A DNA stretch of 64,000 nt, from the NCBI RefSeq assembly GCF_001730235.1, contig NZ_MIJF01000089.1:1-64000 (forward strand), given 5' to 3'. Positions 1-9,341 of this stretch are shown piece after piece. Source of the DNA: Vulcanibacillus modesticaldus (GTDB lineage Bacteria; Bacillota; Bacilli; Tepidibacillales; Tepidibacillaceae). The position numbers were made by a program, and so were the translations under genes. Positions within the stretch are counted from its first letter, which is position 1. Each line of letters begins with the position of its first letter. The notes beneath the pieces were generated by a model. It made no database searches, was not told the origin of the DNA, and saw nothing but the letters and a program-made list of their open reading frames with translations.

Positions 1-26
1 TACTAATAGGTCGAGGGCTTAACCAA
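1..26 (+). rRNA. 23S rRNA, 3' end only (partial)
   Basis: The first bases read tactaataggtcgagggctt and then aacc, the conserved 3' terminal segment of Firmicute 23S rRNA. The gene begins outside the window. The exact end is set by analogy and could be off by a few bases. A short spacer with a self-complementary stretch (around 75-110) leads to the 5S gene, so both belong to one rRNA operon. Confidence 0.85.
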
Positions 27-130
27 AGCTCAAGTAAGGTGAAAGAAACTCGCATCTAGTTTTCAGGGTGTATAAAGTTATACTTTACAACTGTAAAAGT
101 ATAACCACACCATAAATTAAATAAGAAGAA

Positions 131-248
131 GTCTGGTGACGATAGCGGAGGGGACACACGCGTACCCATCCCGAACACGACCGTTAAGCCCTCCAGCGCC
201 GATGGTACTTGGACCGCAGGGTCCTGGGAGAGTAGGACGTTGCCAGGC
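131..248 (+). rRNA. rrf: 5S rRNA
   Basis: This 118-base segment has the 5S layout. The terminal stem pairs 131-136 with 243-248. It contains the conserved blocks cccatcccgaacacg and gccgatggtact, and ends with gagagtaggacg. Length and sequence agree with Bacillus 5S rRNA. It is the last gene of an rRNA operon whose 23S end opens the window. Confidence 0.95.
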
Positions 249-302
249 TTCTTTTTTTATATATTGCATACATATTTTTATATATTACCAACCGTACTTA
301 TT

Positions 303-326
303 GCAGCCTATTTAGGCTGCTTTTTT
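303..326 (+). terminator. Rho-independent terminator of the rRNA operon
   Basis: A 7-bp stem (gcagcct pairing with aggctgc) closes a four-base loop and is followed by six T residues. It lies 55 bases after the 5S gene and should end the rRNA transcript. Confidence 0.85.
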
Positions 327-424
327 GTTTCTCAAACATTAAAGTATAAAAGTGAGGATTCTTAAATACAATATTAAAAATTATCTATAACCTAACTATC
401 TTCAATGCTAAAATTCTATAAATT

Positions 425-433
425 TGGTATACT
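425..433 (+). promoter_or_regulatory. Possible extended -10 promoter for the HAD gene
   Basis: TGg-TATACT is a good extended -10 element 58 bases upstream of the HAD hydrolase start. No convincing -35 hexamer is present at the usual distance, so this is only a candidate. Confidence 0.35.
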
Positions 434-490
434 TGATAATATTATCTTTGATATTTTAAGAACACATTATAGAAGTAGTAGGAGGATAAA

Positions 491-1153
491 ATGGGAAATA
501 AATATGATGCAATTATTTTTGATTTTGACGGAACATTATTTCAAACTGAAAAATTAGCTCTTCCTTCTTTCGAACGAACCTTTGATCAACTAAAAAAAGA
601 TGGTATCAAAATAGTCAAAATACCTTCGGAACAACAAATGCTAAACGTTATAGGAATGACCCTAGATGATATCTGGAACTCACTTTTACCGGAGCTTCCA
701 AAAGAGGCACATATTAAAGCGAATGAGTATATGTTAAAAAATGAATTGGACCTCGTTAATGAGGGTTATGGCGCTTTATATCCTGGAGTTATCAAAACTT
801 TAGATGAACTAAAAAGACAAGGATACAGATTATTTATCGCAAGTAATGGATTAGCTGAATACGTTAAAGGTTTATCCAAAGCATTTATGATTGAATCTTA
901 TTTTGATGCAATCTATACTGCCGGAGAATATAATACATCGACAAAAAAGCTCTTAGTAAAACAGCTAATTGCTGATTTTTCTATTAACAAATGCGTAATG
1001 GTTGGTGATCGACATTCAGATATTGAAGCAGGTGAATATAATCATTGCTTAACAGTAGGTTGTGACTTTGGATTTGCTTCAATTGATGAATTAGATGGTG
1101 CAAATGTTACTATTAAAAATTTTGTTGATTTATTGAGTATCATTGATAATTAA
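491..1153 (+). CDS. HAD-superfamily hydrolase, phosphoglycolate phosphatase-like
   Basis: This 220-residue protein is probably a cytoplasmic phosphatase of HAD subfamily IA. Motif I is IIFDFDGTLF near residues 8-17, with the nucleophile and acid aspartates. Motif II is the serine in FIASNG (about 117-122). Motif IV is VMVGDRHSDIEAG (about 169-181), which holds the magnesium-binding aspartates. The helical cap lies between motifs I and II. Length and motif order fit the Gph/PpaX/YjjG group, but the substrate cannot be read from sequence. The start is set by AGGAGG nine bases before the ATG. It is followed by an MgtC-like gene 31 bases downstream, possibly on the same transcript, and preceded by the rRNA terminator. 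Confidence 0.85.
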   Translation: MGNKYDAIIFDFDGTLFQTEKLALPSFERTFDQLKKDGIKIVKIPSEQQMLNVIGMTLDDIWNSLLPELPKEAHIKANEYMLKNELDLVNEGYGALYPGVIKTLDELKRQGYRLFIASNGLAEYVKGLSKAFMIESYFDAIYTAGEYNTSTKKLLVKQLIADFSINKCVMVGDRHSDIEAGEYNHCLTVGCDFGFASIDELDGANVTIKNFVDLLSIIDN

Positions 1154-1184
1154 TGATTAAATGTGAAGGTTGAGGTGATTGAAA

Positions 1185-1893
1185 TTGGGGAGTTTGGTCT
1201 ATTGATTTTTTAGAAATAACCTTAAGATTATCTTTAGCAGCCATACTTGGAGGTATCATTGGTTTTGAAAGGGAACAAAATAATCATCCAGCGGGTTTTA
1301 GAACCCACATCCTTGTAAGTATTGGCTCAGCATTAATAATGTTAATCTCAATATATGGATTTACCGACTTTCTATTAGAAGAAAATGTTAGATTTGATCC
1401 ATCACGTATAGCTGCCCAAGTAGTGACAGGTATTGGTTTTCTTGGAGCTGGTACAATTTTGCGACATGGATTTACCGTGACAGGGTTAACCACTGCTGCA
1501 TCCTTATGGGTAGTTGCTGGAATCGGATTAGCAATTGGTGCGGGTTTTTATTCAGGCGCTCTTGTTGCTACCTTGTTTGTACTGATAAGTTTAGCTGTTT
1601 TAAATAAAATTGATCGCTTTATAGCCCATAAACGGAGTTTGGTTCACCTTAAAGTAAATGTTGTTGATCGTCCAGGAAAATTGGGAGAAATAGCAACAAA
1701 ATTAGGAGAAAGAAATATCAGTATAAAAAGTGTCAGCATTACAGAGGAAGACAATGAAAACTATGAAGATGATTATGTGAGTATAATTTTTCTCTTGAGA
1801 ATATCAAAAAAAGAATATGCGCCTATAATAGTTGATGAAATTAAGCAGGTGGATGGAGTAAAAGAAGTCCAATTTGGAAAAAATACAGAGTAG
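1185..1893 (+). CDS. MgtC/SapB-family membrane protein with C-terminal ACT-like domain; 5' end apparently frameshifted
   Basis: The protein has several hydrophobic helices and the MgtC signature: a conserved GFERE after LGGIIG, then HPAGFRTHILVS, then GIGFLGAGTIL. A soluble C-terminal part beginning LVHLKVNVVDRPGKLGEIA resembles an ACT domain. The open frame has no proper start before ATG 1339, yet family-typical sequence continues upstream in the same frame to about 1186. A TTG at 1185 with a good Shine-Dalgarno (GAGGTG, 1172-1177) lies one base out of frame because of a GGGG run at 1187-1190. With three G residues the protein would begin MGVWSIDFLEITLRL and be about 235 residues long. I give the corrected span. 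Either the run is a sequencing error or the gene is damaged. Function in the family is debated (virulence, magnesium or acid stress). Confidence 0.75.
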
Positions 1894-1917
1894 TGGTTTT
1901 ATGCTACTCTGTTTTTT
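1885..1917 (+). terminator. Rho-independent terminator after the MgtC-like gene
   Basis: The inverted repeat acagagtag / ctactctgt (1885-1893 and 1904-1912) is followed by a run of T residues. The stop codon of the MgtC-like gene sits inside the left arm. Confidence 0.85.
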
Positions 1918-1978
1918 CTTGAGCAAAAAAGATATTAAATTCTTTAAAAAAATTGATGATAAAAATTTTATGTGGTGA

Positions 1979-2007
1979 TTGGCAAATAATAAAAAATATA
2001 ATATAAT
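1979..2007 (+). promoter_or_regulatory. Sigma-A type promoter of the ctsR operon
   Basis: TTGGCA (1979-1984), a 17-bp spacer and TATAAT (2002-2007) form a near-consensus vegetative promoter. The CtsR operator begins ten bases after the -10 element, so bound repressor would cover the start of transcription. Confidence 0.85.
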
Positions 2008-2016
2008 AAAATTGAA

Positions 2017-2039
2017 AGTCAAAGTTAGTCAAAGTCAAA
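2017..2039 (+). promoter_or_regulatory. CtsR operator (heptad direct repeat, three copies)
   Basis: AGTCAAA-GTT-AGTCAAA matches the CtsR consensus of two RGTCAAA heptads three bases apart. A third AGTCAAA overlaps the second by one base (2033-2039). The site lies between the promoter and ctsR, as expected for autoregulation of the class III heat-shock operon. Confidence 0.9.
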
Positions 2040-2060
2040 ATAGATGTACTGGAGGATGCA

Positions 2061-2522
2061 ATGAGGAATATTTCTGATATTATCGAGAATTTCCTAAAAA
2101 GTATAATTGAATTAAGTGAAGATGGTGTTATTGAAGTTCAAAGGAGTGCATTAGCGGAAAAATTCCAATGTGTTCCCTCCCAAATCAACTATGTTATAAG
2201 CACTAGATTTTCTTTAGAAAAGGGATTTTTGGTTGAAAGTAAGCGAGGTGGTGGAGGTTATATCAGGATAAAAAAATTAGAAATTAATTCTGATGATCAA
2301 TTCTATGAAACCTTGATTAATTCAATAGGTGAAGACATTACTCAAGCCACTGCTGTAGATTTATTAGATAGACTTAAAGAGGAGCAATATTTATCAAATA
2401 AAGAATATAGGCTGGTAAAGGCTATTATCGCAAGAGAGGTTTTAGATCTACCATTACCGATAAGAGATAAAATTCGTGCCAATATCTTTAAGGCGGTTAT
2501 TAGAATTATCTTTTCGAAATAA
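2061..2522 (+). CDS. ctsR: Transcriptional repressor CtsR of class III heat-shock genes
   Basis: CtsR represses the clp genes at normal temperature and is released by heat or by the McsA/McsB/ClpCP system. This 153-residue protein has the N-terminal winged helix-turn-helix (roughly 1-75). It carries the glycine-rich loop RGGGGYIRI near residue 61, which serves as the thermosensing wing in the family, and a C-terminal helical dimerisation domain. The start follows GGAGG at normal spacing. It is the first gene of ctsR-mcsA-mcsB-clpC and has an operator at its own promoter, so it should regulate itself. Length is normal for the family. Confidence 0.97.
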   Translation: MRNISDIIENFLKSIIELSEDGVIEVQRSALAEKFQCVPSQINYVISTRFSLEKGFLVESKRGGGGYIRIKKLEINSDDQFYETLINSIGEDITQATAVDLLDRLKEEQYLSNKEYRLVKAIIAREVLDLPLPIRDKIRANIFKAVIRIIFSK

Positions 2523-2617
2523 ATATTATTATTTATAATTTTGTAATTTCAAATTAAATCATTAGAGAGTAGTGAGACAATTATTAAAATATAGTTTTAT
2601 AAATGGAGGGAAGACAA

Positions 2618-3145
2618 TTGCTTTGCGAAAATTGTGGTAAAAGGCCAGCTACTCTTCATTTTACAAAAATAATCAATGGACAAAAGAATGAATATCATTT
2701 ATGCGAACAGTGTGCAAAGGAAAAAGGAGAAATATTTTCTAGTAGCAGTGAAAGTTTTCCATTTCATCACTTATTATCTGGATTATTGAATTTTGATCAG
2801 ATGGTAGAAGAACATCCTTTGTATACTAATCCTGAATCACAAAGATGCGAAACCTGTGGATTGACTTTTTCTCAGTTCAAAAAGATGGGTAAGTTTGGGT
2901 GTAGTGATTGCTACAAATATTTTGAACTCCAATTAGAGCCGATTTTCAGGAGGATTCATGGCAATAGTCAACATATTGGAAAAGTCCCATTGCGATCGGG
3001 AAAGAGTATTAAATTGAAAAAAGAATTAAGTCAGCTAAAGGCCATACTTCAACAAAAAATTGCTCTTGAAGAGTTTGAGGAAGCAGCTAAACTTAGGGAT
3101 AAAATTAGAGCTTTAGAGCATAAAATTTCAGAAAGTCGGGGTTGA
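2618..3145 (+). CDS. mcsA: McsA, zinc-finger activator of the McsB arginine kinase
   Basis: McsA binds and activates McsB and helps inactivate CtsR. The protein (about 175 residues) carries four CXXC motifs: CENC, CEQC, CETC and CSDC. It ends with a UVR-type helical hairpin (LEEFEEAAKLRDKIRALE). I place the start at TTG 2618, which has GGAGGG seven bases upstream and gives the N-terminus MLCENCGKRPA, like B. subtilis McsA. The in-frame ATG at 2603 overlaps that ribosome-binding site and is unlikely to be used. It is the second gene of the ctsR operon, 95 bases after ctsR with no terminator between. Confidence 0.95.
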   Translation: MLCENCGKRPATLHFTKIINGQKNEYHLCEQCAKEKGEIFSSSSESFPFHHLLSGLLNFDQMVEEHPLYTNPESQRCETCGLTFSQFKKMGKFGCSDCYKYFELQLEPIFRRIHGNSQHIGKVPLRSGKSIKLKKELSQLKAILQQKIALEEFEEAAKLRDKIRALEHKISESRG

Positions 3146-3150
3146 GCTTG

Positions 3151-4215
3151 ATGGCAGTAGAAAGATATTTGCAAAATGCAATAAGCGATTGGATGTGTGA
3201 TGATGGACCAGAATCGGATATCGTGATCAGCAGTCGTGTTCGGATAGCTAGAAATTTAAAAGACCATCCTTTTCCCCTTTTAGCTACAGACTCTCAGGCA
3301 AATGCGGTTATAAATAAAGTTAGCGAAACGATTATAAATGGGAAAATGAAGCAAATCGGTAATTTTGATCTTATCTTACTAGAAGATCTAAATGATTTAC
3401 AAAAAAAGGTCTTAGTAGAGAAACATTTAATAAGTCTCAATCTAGCAAATGAATCCAGAAAAGGTGCTGTTACTTTAAGTGAAAATGAGGCAATCAGCAT
3501 TATGATAAATGAAGAAGATCATATTCGGATACAATGTTTGTATCCTGGCCTACAGATCAATCAAGCATGGGAAATGGCAAATAAGATTGATGATATTTTA
3601 GAAAAGGATTTGGATTATGCATTTGATGAAAAAAGGGGTTATTTAACGAGTTGTCCTACAAATGTTGGAACAGGGATAAGGGCATCTGTGATGGTACACT
3701 TACCAGCTCTTGTTTTAACAAATCAGATGAATCGTTTAGTTCCAGCAATTACTCAAGTAGGATTAACAGTACGAGGAATATATGGTGAAGGTAGTGAAGC
3801 ATTAGGTAATTTATTTCAAATATCTAACCAAATAACTTTAGGACAATCTGAAGAAGACATAATAAGGAATCTACATGGGGTTGTAAATCAGATTATTGAA
3901 CTTGAGAGACAATCCCGAAGAAATCTTGTAGAAGAAAAAAGATTCCAAATTGAAGATAAAGTTGGCAGGGCTTATGGAATACTTTCCAATGCCAAAATAA
4001 TTGATTCTAAGGAAGCAGCCCAAAGATTATCTGATTTACGGTTAGGGATCGATTTAAAGATGATAAAAGGGATTTCAGCTTCAGTCGTAAACGAACTGAT
4101 GGTAATGACCCAACCAGGATTTCTACAGTATATTGCTAATGAAATCCTTACCCCTGAAGAAAGGGATATTAGGAGAGCGACTATAATTAGAAAAAAATTA
4201 CTTGAAATAAAATAA
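3151..4215 (+). CDS. mcsB: Protein arginine kinase McsB
   Basis: McsB phosphorylates arginines on CtsR and on damaged proteins, marking them for ClpCP. The protein (354 residues) belongs to the phosphagen kinase family. It contains the [10 protein letters not shown] phosphate-binding segment near residue 31 and the active-site cysteine block [20 protein letters not shown] near residue 170. The C-terminus carries the conserved [17 protein letters not shown] 3151 gives an N-terminus the same length as B. subtilis McsB up to the conserved WM. Upstream in-frame TTG codons at 3142 and 3148 are possible. The gene follows mcsA directly, with translational coupling likely. Confidence 0.95.
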   Translation: MAVERYLQNAISDWMCDDGPESDIVISSRVRIARNLKDHPFPLLATDSQANAVINKVSETIINGKMKQIGNFDLILLEDLNDLQKKVLVEKHLISLNLANESRKGAVTLSENEAISIMINEEDHIRIQCLYPGLQINQAWEMANKIDDILEKDLDYAFDEKRGYLTSCPTNVGTGIRASVMVHLPALVLTNQMNRLVPAITQVGLTVRGIYGEGSEALGNLFQISNQITLGQSEEDIIRNLHGVVNQIIELERQSRRNLVEEKRFQIEDKVGRAYGILSNAKIIDSKEAAQRLSDLRLGIDLKMIKGISASVVNELMVMTQPGFLQYIANEILTPEERDIRRATIIRKKLLEIK

Positions 4216-4264
4216 GATTAGAAGAACTAGAAAAATAAAAAATGGAGATTGGAGGGAATATAGG

Positions 4265-6688
4265 ATGATGTTTGGAAGATTTACTGAAAGATCTCAAAAA
4301 GTATTGACATTAGCACAGGAAGAAGCTATCAGATTAGGTCATAATGTTATCGGAACAGAGCATATTTTACTTGGACTTGTGAAAGAGGGTGGAGGAATTG
4401 CAGCAAAAGCGTTGCAATCATTAAACATAAGTTTAGAAAAGGTTCAATCAGAAGTAGAAGCATTGATTGGCAAAGGTAGCGATAAACCAATAAATATCTC
4501 ATATACCCCAAGAGCAAAAAAAGTTATCGAGTTGTCTATGGATGAAGCTCGAAAATTAGGCCATAGTTATGTAGGAACAGAGCATATTTTGCTCGGATTA
4601 ATACGCGAAGGAGAAGGTGTAGCAGCTAGGGTATTAAATAATCTAGGGGTTAGTTTAAATAAAGCTAGACAACAAGTATTACAACTCCTTGGCAATACTG
4701 AAGTTGTATCGACTAGCCAAAATGAAAGTAGGAATCAAAGTACCCCTACGTTAGATGGATTGGCTAGAGATTTAACTGCTATTGCTAGAGGAGGGGGTTT
4801 AGATCCGGTAATAGGTAGAGACAAGGAAATTGAAAGAGTAATTCAAGTTTTAAGTCGTAGAACCAAAAACAATCCGGTACTAATAGGTGAACCTGGAGTA
4901 GGTAAAACAGCAATTGCTGAAGGTTTGGCACAACGGATTGTAAACAATGAGACGCCTGAAATTTTAAGGGATAAGAGGGTGATGTCTCTTGACATGGGAA
5001 CTTTAGTTGCCGGAACAAAATACCGTGGAGAATTTGAGGATAGATTGAAAAAAGTGATGGAAGAAATAAGGAATGCAGGTAACATCATATTATTCATCGA
5101 TGAGCTTCATACATTGATTGGTGCTGGAGGAGCTGAAGGGGCAATTGATGCTTCCAATATTTTAAAACCAGCACTAGCTAGAGGAGAATTACAGGCAATC
5201 GGTGCCACAACCTTAGATGAGTATCGTAAATATATTGAGAAGGATGCGGCATTAGAACGTCGTTTCCAACCTATTATGGTTGATGAACCCACTGTAGAAG
5301 AAACGATTCAAATATTAAAAGGATTACGAGATAAATATGAAGCACATCATCGTGTAAAGATTACTGATGAAGCTATTGAGCAGGCAGTTAAGCTATCTGA
5401 TCGATATATTACCGATAGATTTCTTCCGGATAAGGCAATTGACCTTATTGATGAAGCTGCTTCTAAAGTACGGCTTCACAGCTATACAGTGCCACCTAAT
5501 ATTAAAGAATTAGAAGCTAAAATGGAAGAAGTTAAGAAGGAAAAAGATGCAGCGGTACAAAGTCAAGAATTTGAAAAGGCTGCTTCATTAAGGGATAAAG
5601 AACAAAAAATAAAAGAAGAATTAGAGGAAATAAAAAACAAATGGAAGGAAAAACAGGGTAGAACAGACACCGAAGTATCAATTGAAGATATAGCTCTAGT
5701 GGTGGCTAACTGGACCGGCATTCCCGTTAATAAGTTAGCCGAGGAGGAGACTGAACGTTTAATTAACATGGAAGAAATACTTCATAAGCGTGTTATTGGT
5801 CAGGAAGAAGCTGTTAAGGCAGTTTCTAGGGCGATAAGAAGGGCGCGTGCTGGACTTAAAGATCCAAAACGTCCAATTGGGTCGTTCATTTTCTTGGGAC
5901 CAACAGGTGTAGGTAAAACAGAACTTGCGAGGGCCCTTGCTGAAGCTATGTTTGGAGATGAAAATGCGATCATTCGTATCGATATGTCAGAATATATGGA
6001 GAAACATGCAACTTCAAGATTGATTGGAGCACCTCCTGGATATGTTGGTTATGAGGAAGGTGGACAATTAACAGAAAAGGTAAGACGTAAGCCCTATTCG
6101 GTTGTTTTATTAGATGAGATAGAGAAGGCACATCCAGAAGTATTCAACGTTTTATTGCAAGTTCTTGAAGATGGAAGATTAACAGATGGAAAAGGTAGAA
6201 CTGTTGATTTTAGAAATTCCATTATAATCATGACTTCAAATGTTGGAGCAGAATTGATAAAGAGAGACGCAACACTAGGATTTACCACTCCAAACCCAGA
6301 AGATGAATATAATCAAATGAAAAATCGTGTCATGAGCGAACTTAAGCGGAATTTTCGTCCAGAGTTTTTAAACAGATTAGATGAAGTAATTGTATTCCAT
6401 TCCTTATCAATAGAGAACATTAAAAAGATAGTGACATTAATGGCAAATGAGTTGAGGAAAAGATTAAAAGAACAAGGAATTGATTTTATCTTAACAGAAG
6501 AAGCGAAAGACTTTTTGGCTAAAGAAGGTTATGATCCAAACTTTGGTGCAAGACCTTTACGTCGTTCAATCCAAAAACATATTGAAGATAAGCTTTCTGA
6601 AGAATTATTAAAAGGAAATATCAAGAAAGGTGACACTGTAAAAATAGATGTAAAAGACAATACATTAGTGGTAAATAAAACTGTTTAA
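4265..6688 (+). CDS. clpC: ATP-dependent Clp protease ATPase subunit ClpC
   Basis: ClpC is the AAA+ unfoldase that feeds arginine-phosphorylated and adaptor-delivered proteins to ClpP. At 807 residues it has the expected order. Two Clp N repeats (about 1-145) each contain GTEHILLGL. The first AAA+ module has Walker [11 protein letters not shown] coiled middle domain with a UVR-like segment (about 415-475) follows, then the second AAA+ module with GPTGVGKTE and the C-terminal D2-small domain. The start [14 protein letters not shown] matches B. subtilis. It is the last gene of the CtsR-controlled operon and is followed by a strong terminator. Confidence 0.97.
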   Translation: MMFGRFTERSQKVLTLAQEEAIRLGHNVIGTEHILLGLVKEGGGIAAKALQSLNISLEKVQSEVEALIGKGSDKPINISYTPRAKKVIELSMDEARKLGHSYVGTEHILLGLIREGEGVAARVLNNLGVSLNKARQQVLQLLGNTEVVSTSQNESRNQSTPTLDGLARDLTAIARGGGLDPVIGRDKEIERVIQVLSRRTKNNPVLIGEPGVGKTAIAEGLAQRIVNNETPEILRDKRVMSLDMGTLVAGTKYRGEFEDRLKKVMEEIRNAGNIILFIDELHTLIGAGGAEGAIDASNILKPALARGELQAIGATTLDEYRKYIEKDAALERRFQPIMVDEPTVEETIQILKGLRDKYEAHHRVKITDEAIEQAVKLSDRYITDRFLPDKAIDLIDEAASKVRLHSYTVPPNIKELEAKMEEVKKEKDAAVQSQEFEKAASLRDKEQKIKEELEEIKNKWKEKQGRTDTEVSIEDIALVVANWTGIPVNKLAEEETERLINMEEILHKRVIGQEEAVKAVSRAIRRARAGLKDPKRPIGSFIFLGPTGVGKTELARALAEAMFGDENAIIRIDMSEYMEKHATSRLIGAPPGYVGYEEGGQLTEKVRRKPYSVVLLDEIEKAHPEVFNVLLQVLEDGRLTDGKGRTVDFRNSIIIMTSNVGAELIKRDATLGFTTPNPEDEYNQMKNRVMSELKRNFRPEFLNRLDEVIVFHSLSIENIKKIVTLMANELRKRLKEQGIDFILTEEAKDFLAKEGYDPNFGARPLRRSIQKHIEDKLSEELLKGNIKKGDTVKIDVKDNTLVVNKTV

Positions 6689-6689
6689 T

Positions 6690-6724
6690 AAAACAAAATC
6701 ACCCACAGGGGTGATTTTGTTTTA
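6690..6724. terminator. Bidirectional terminator between clpC and the minus-strand phosphatase gene
   Basis: A 12-bp inverted repeat (acaaaatcaccc / gggtgattttgt) is flanked by A residues on the left and T residues on the right. It can therefore end transcripts from both converging genes. Confidence 0.85.
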
Positions 6725-6737
6725 TGTGTAATTATTT

Positions 6738-7694
6738 TTATTGATTAAATGACCAACGTTTAAGAGAATCTTTGCGCATTTGATTCTTTTCTTTTGCTGA
6801 TGCACCCCAATTATAGTTATAAATAGCTCCTTCCCATTCACCGTATTGAGGATTTGGTAAAACTATAAATTTACTACCAAAAAGATCTTTATTTGCATCA
6901 GTTGCTGCAAATCTTTCCTCAATAGTTTTTCCTTTAAATACATCGGAAAAGTCATTTAAGTTATCTCCCATTAATAAAACAATGCGATGATCAGCATCAA
7001 CAGCATCTCTTCTTGCTGTTTTGCTTGAGGTATCGGTTCTAAGCATTAAATGTTCTTCATCAACTTGTGGGAAACCTAAATCTTTTAAGTTCTTTAATGT
7101 TCCCTCTTTGCCAACTACTTTTCGATTTGTGATGTAATATATATCGACGCCTTTACCAGCAGCATAATTTAGAAATTCAACCGCGCCAGGAATTGCTGTT
7201 GCTTCAGCAGCATCCATCCAAGGATTCCAAGTTTTTGAAGAGTAACCGAAATCGTTACCAATTAAAAATGCTTCATAAGCACTATTGTCTAAAATCGTTT
7301 CATCGACATCAACAATGATCGCTCTTTTTTCTGTAGAAGTATTTTCAGCCAAGTCTTTGTCTAATATCATTTTTGCAACATTAAATGCTTGGTATGCAAG
7401 GGCACGGTACTCGGCTGAATTTTGTACCCATGCTGTTGCCATTACGAGTTGTTCATTCAAATCTTCAGTATTATAGTCAGATAAAACGATTTTTTGTCCC
7501 GGGAAAATTAAGTGTGGATTTTCCAATTTATTTATTTCAGCGAGTTTTTTCCAATCAAGACCATATTCTTTAGCAATTTTACCCAACGTGTCTCCCGGCT
7601 TAACAATGTAACCGCTTTCAGCGGAAGCCTGAGTTGTAACTACAAAGGAAACAACAAGCAATAATGCTAGCGTGATACTAATAGTTTTTTTCAT
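6738..7694 (-). CDS. Secreted LysM-domain acid phosphatase, lipoprotein e(P4)/class B-like HAD family
   Basis: The protein (318 residues from the ATG at 7694) begins MKKTISITLALLLVVSF and has a signal peptide ending near AQASAES-type residues (TTQASAES). One LysM peptidoglycan-binding motif follows (YIVKPGDTLGKIAKEYGL to PGQKIVL, about 30-72). The remainder is an HAD acid phosphatase of the 5'-nucleotidase e(P4) group, with IIVDVDETILDNS (nucleophile aspartates), YYITNRK and MGDNLNDF. The LysM should hold the phosphatase in the cell wall, where it could release phosphate from nucleotides or other esters. The start is fixed by GGAGG seven bases before MKKT; the in-frame start 42 bases upstream lacks one. 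Orientation and position, inside the clpC-radA pair, suggest a lineage-specific insertion. Confidence 0.88.
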   Translation of the reverse strand: MKKTISITLALLLVVSFVVTTQASAESGYIVKPGDTLGKIAKEYGLDWKKLAEINKLENPHLIFPGQKIVLSDYNTEDLNEQLVMATAWVQNSAEYRALAYQAFNVAKMILDKDLAENTSTEKRAIIVDVDETILDNSAYEAFLIGNDFGYSSKTWNPWMDAAEATAIPGAVEFLNYAAGKGVDIYYITNRKVVGKEGTLKNLKDLGFPQVDEEHLMLRTDTSSKTARRDAVDADHRIVLLMGDNLNDFSDVFKGKTIEERFAATDANKDLFGSKFIVLPNPQYGEWEGAIYNYNWGASAKEKNQMRKDSLKRWSFNQ

Positions 7695-7971
7695 TTTTAA
7701 AACCTCCATTTGATGTTTATTGACCTCTAAGTACAATAATTTGCCATTAATACAAATATTCCTGCTTTAAAAGTTGAAAAATTAGAAATAAATAATTAAT
7801 AAATTTCTTCAAATTATTTTATCTGTGTGATAAGTCTTGACTGATTTACCCTTTTTTTTCACGTAGCATTGTTATATTATAATGAACAGATGCGGCTAAT
7901 ACGGTTATTTTTAATGTATAATTAAGATTAAGGAATAATGAATATAAATATACAGATGAGGAAATAAAAAT

Positions 7972-9336
7972 ATGGCTAAGGTTAAATCGCAATACTCGTG
8001 TCAAGAATGTGGATATGTAAGCCCAAAGTGGATGGGAAAATGTCCTAGTTGTTTAAAATGGAATACAATGGTTGAAGAAGTCACCTCACCAAATCCTAAT
8101 GTTCAAAGTTTACAATTGTCACATTCGTCTATTCCACAATTAATAGTTGATATAAAAGTAGAGGATGAACCAAGAATTAATACTAATATTGGGGAATTGA
8201 ATCGGGTATTAGGAGGAGGCATTGTTCCTGGCTCCCTCATTTTGGTTGGTGGTGATCCGGGAATAGGTAAGTCGACTTTGTTACTCCAATCGTCACAGAG
8301 TATTGCCAACCAAGGTTATAAGGTTTTATATGTATCTGGTGAAGAGTCAGTAAAACAGATCAAGAGAAGAGCTGAGAGGCTTAGCATTAACTCAGAACAT
8401 CTGTATATCCTAACGGAAAACCAATTAAATCATATTGAAAAACAAATACAACAAGTTAATCCTCAAGTAGCAATCATTGACTCGATCCAAACAATGTATA
8501 ATTCCGAGATTTCTTCGGGTCCTGGAAGTGTTGCACAAGTAAGGGAATGTACTGCTCGCCTTATGAGAATTGCCAAATCAAGTGGGATAGCCATCATTAT
8601 TGTAGGTCATGTTACCAAACAAGGAGAACTTGCTGGTCCGAGATTATTAGAGCATATGGTTGATACAGTTCTTTATTTTGAAGGGGAAAGACATCATACC
8701 TATCGGATCTTAAGATCAGTTAAAAATAGATTTGGGTCAACAAATGAAATTGGAATATTTGAAATGAAAGAAGTAGGTTTAGTCGAGGTAAGCAATCCTT
8801 CAGAGTTATTTCTCTCCCAACGACCAATTGGCGTTGCTGGTTCTTCAGTAGTTGCTAGCATGGAGGGAACACGACCAGTATTAGTAGAAATCCAGGCATT
8901 ACTATCCCCAACTAGTTTTGTAACTCCCAGAAGAATGGCGACTGGTTTGGATCAGCAAAGGGTAGCATTGATTATGGCTGTTTTAGAAAAACGTTTGGGA
9001 ATGTTTTTGCAGAACCAAGATGCATATGTCAACGTAGCCGGTGGGGTTAAATTAGCTGAAACTGGAATTGATCTTTCAATTGCTGTGAGTATTGCTTCAA
9101 GTTTTCGTGACAAAGCCACAGGCCCCTTCGATGTTTTTATCGGTGAAATTGGATTAACTGGAGAAGTACGCGGAATTTCAAGAGTGGAACAAAGGGTATT
9201 AGAGGCTAAAAAATTAGGTTTTAAAAGAGTAATAATACCGGAAAAAAATTTAAAGGGATGGAATATTCCAAATGGAATTAAAGTAATAGGCGTCCAAACG
9301 GTTGCAGATGCTCTAGATATAGCATTTGGGGGGTGA
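7972..9336 (+). CDS. radA: DNA repair protein RadA (Sms)
   Basis: RadA is a RecA-related, DnaB-like branch-migration helicase used in recombinational repair and transformation. The 454-residue protein has an N-terminal C4 zinc finger ([18 protein letters not shown]). Its ATPase has Walker [11 protein letters not shown] near residue 92 and the RadA-specific KNRFG motif. A Lon protease-like C-terminal domain begins around residue 285. The stop overlaps the region just before disA, as in B. subtilis where radA and disA are also adjacent. It starts a new transcript after a 277-base gap downstream of the divergent phosphatase gene. Confidence 0.97.
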   Translation: MAKVKSQYSCQECGYVSPKWMGKCPSCLKWNTMVEEVTSPNPNVQSLQLSHSSIPQLIVDIKVEDEPRINTNIGELNRVLGGGIVPGSLILVGGDPGIGKSTLLLQSSQSIANQGYKVLYVSGEESVKQIKRRAERLSINSEHLYILTENQLNHIEKQIQQVNPQVAIIDSIQTMYNSEISSGPGSVAQVRECTARLMRIAKSSGIAIIIVGHVTKQGELAGPRLLEHMVDTVLYFEGERHHTYRILRSVKNRFGSTNEIGIFEMKEVGLVEVSNPSELFLSQRPIGVAGSSVVASMEGTRPVLVEIQALLSPTSFVTPRRMATGLDQQRVALIMAVLEKRLGMFLQNQDAYVNVAGGVKLAETGIDLSIAVSIASSFRDKATGPFDVFIGEIGLTGEVRGISRVEQRVLEAKKLGFKRVIIPEKNLKGWNIPNGIKVIGVQTVADALDIAFGG

Positions 9337-9341
9337 AATAT

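Noticed and set aside
7837-7883. Promoter before radA (TTGACT and TATAAT)
   Set aside because: The two hexamers are 35 bases apart, too far for one promoter; neither has a suitable partner, so none is listed.
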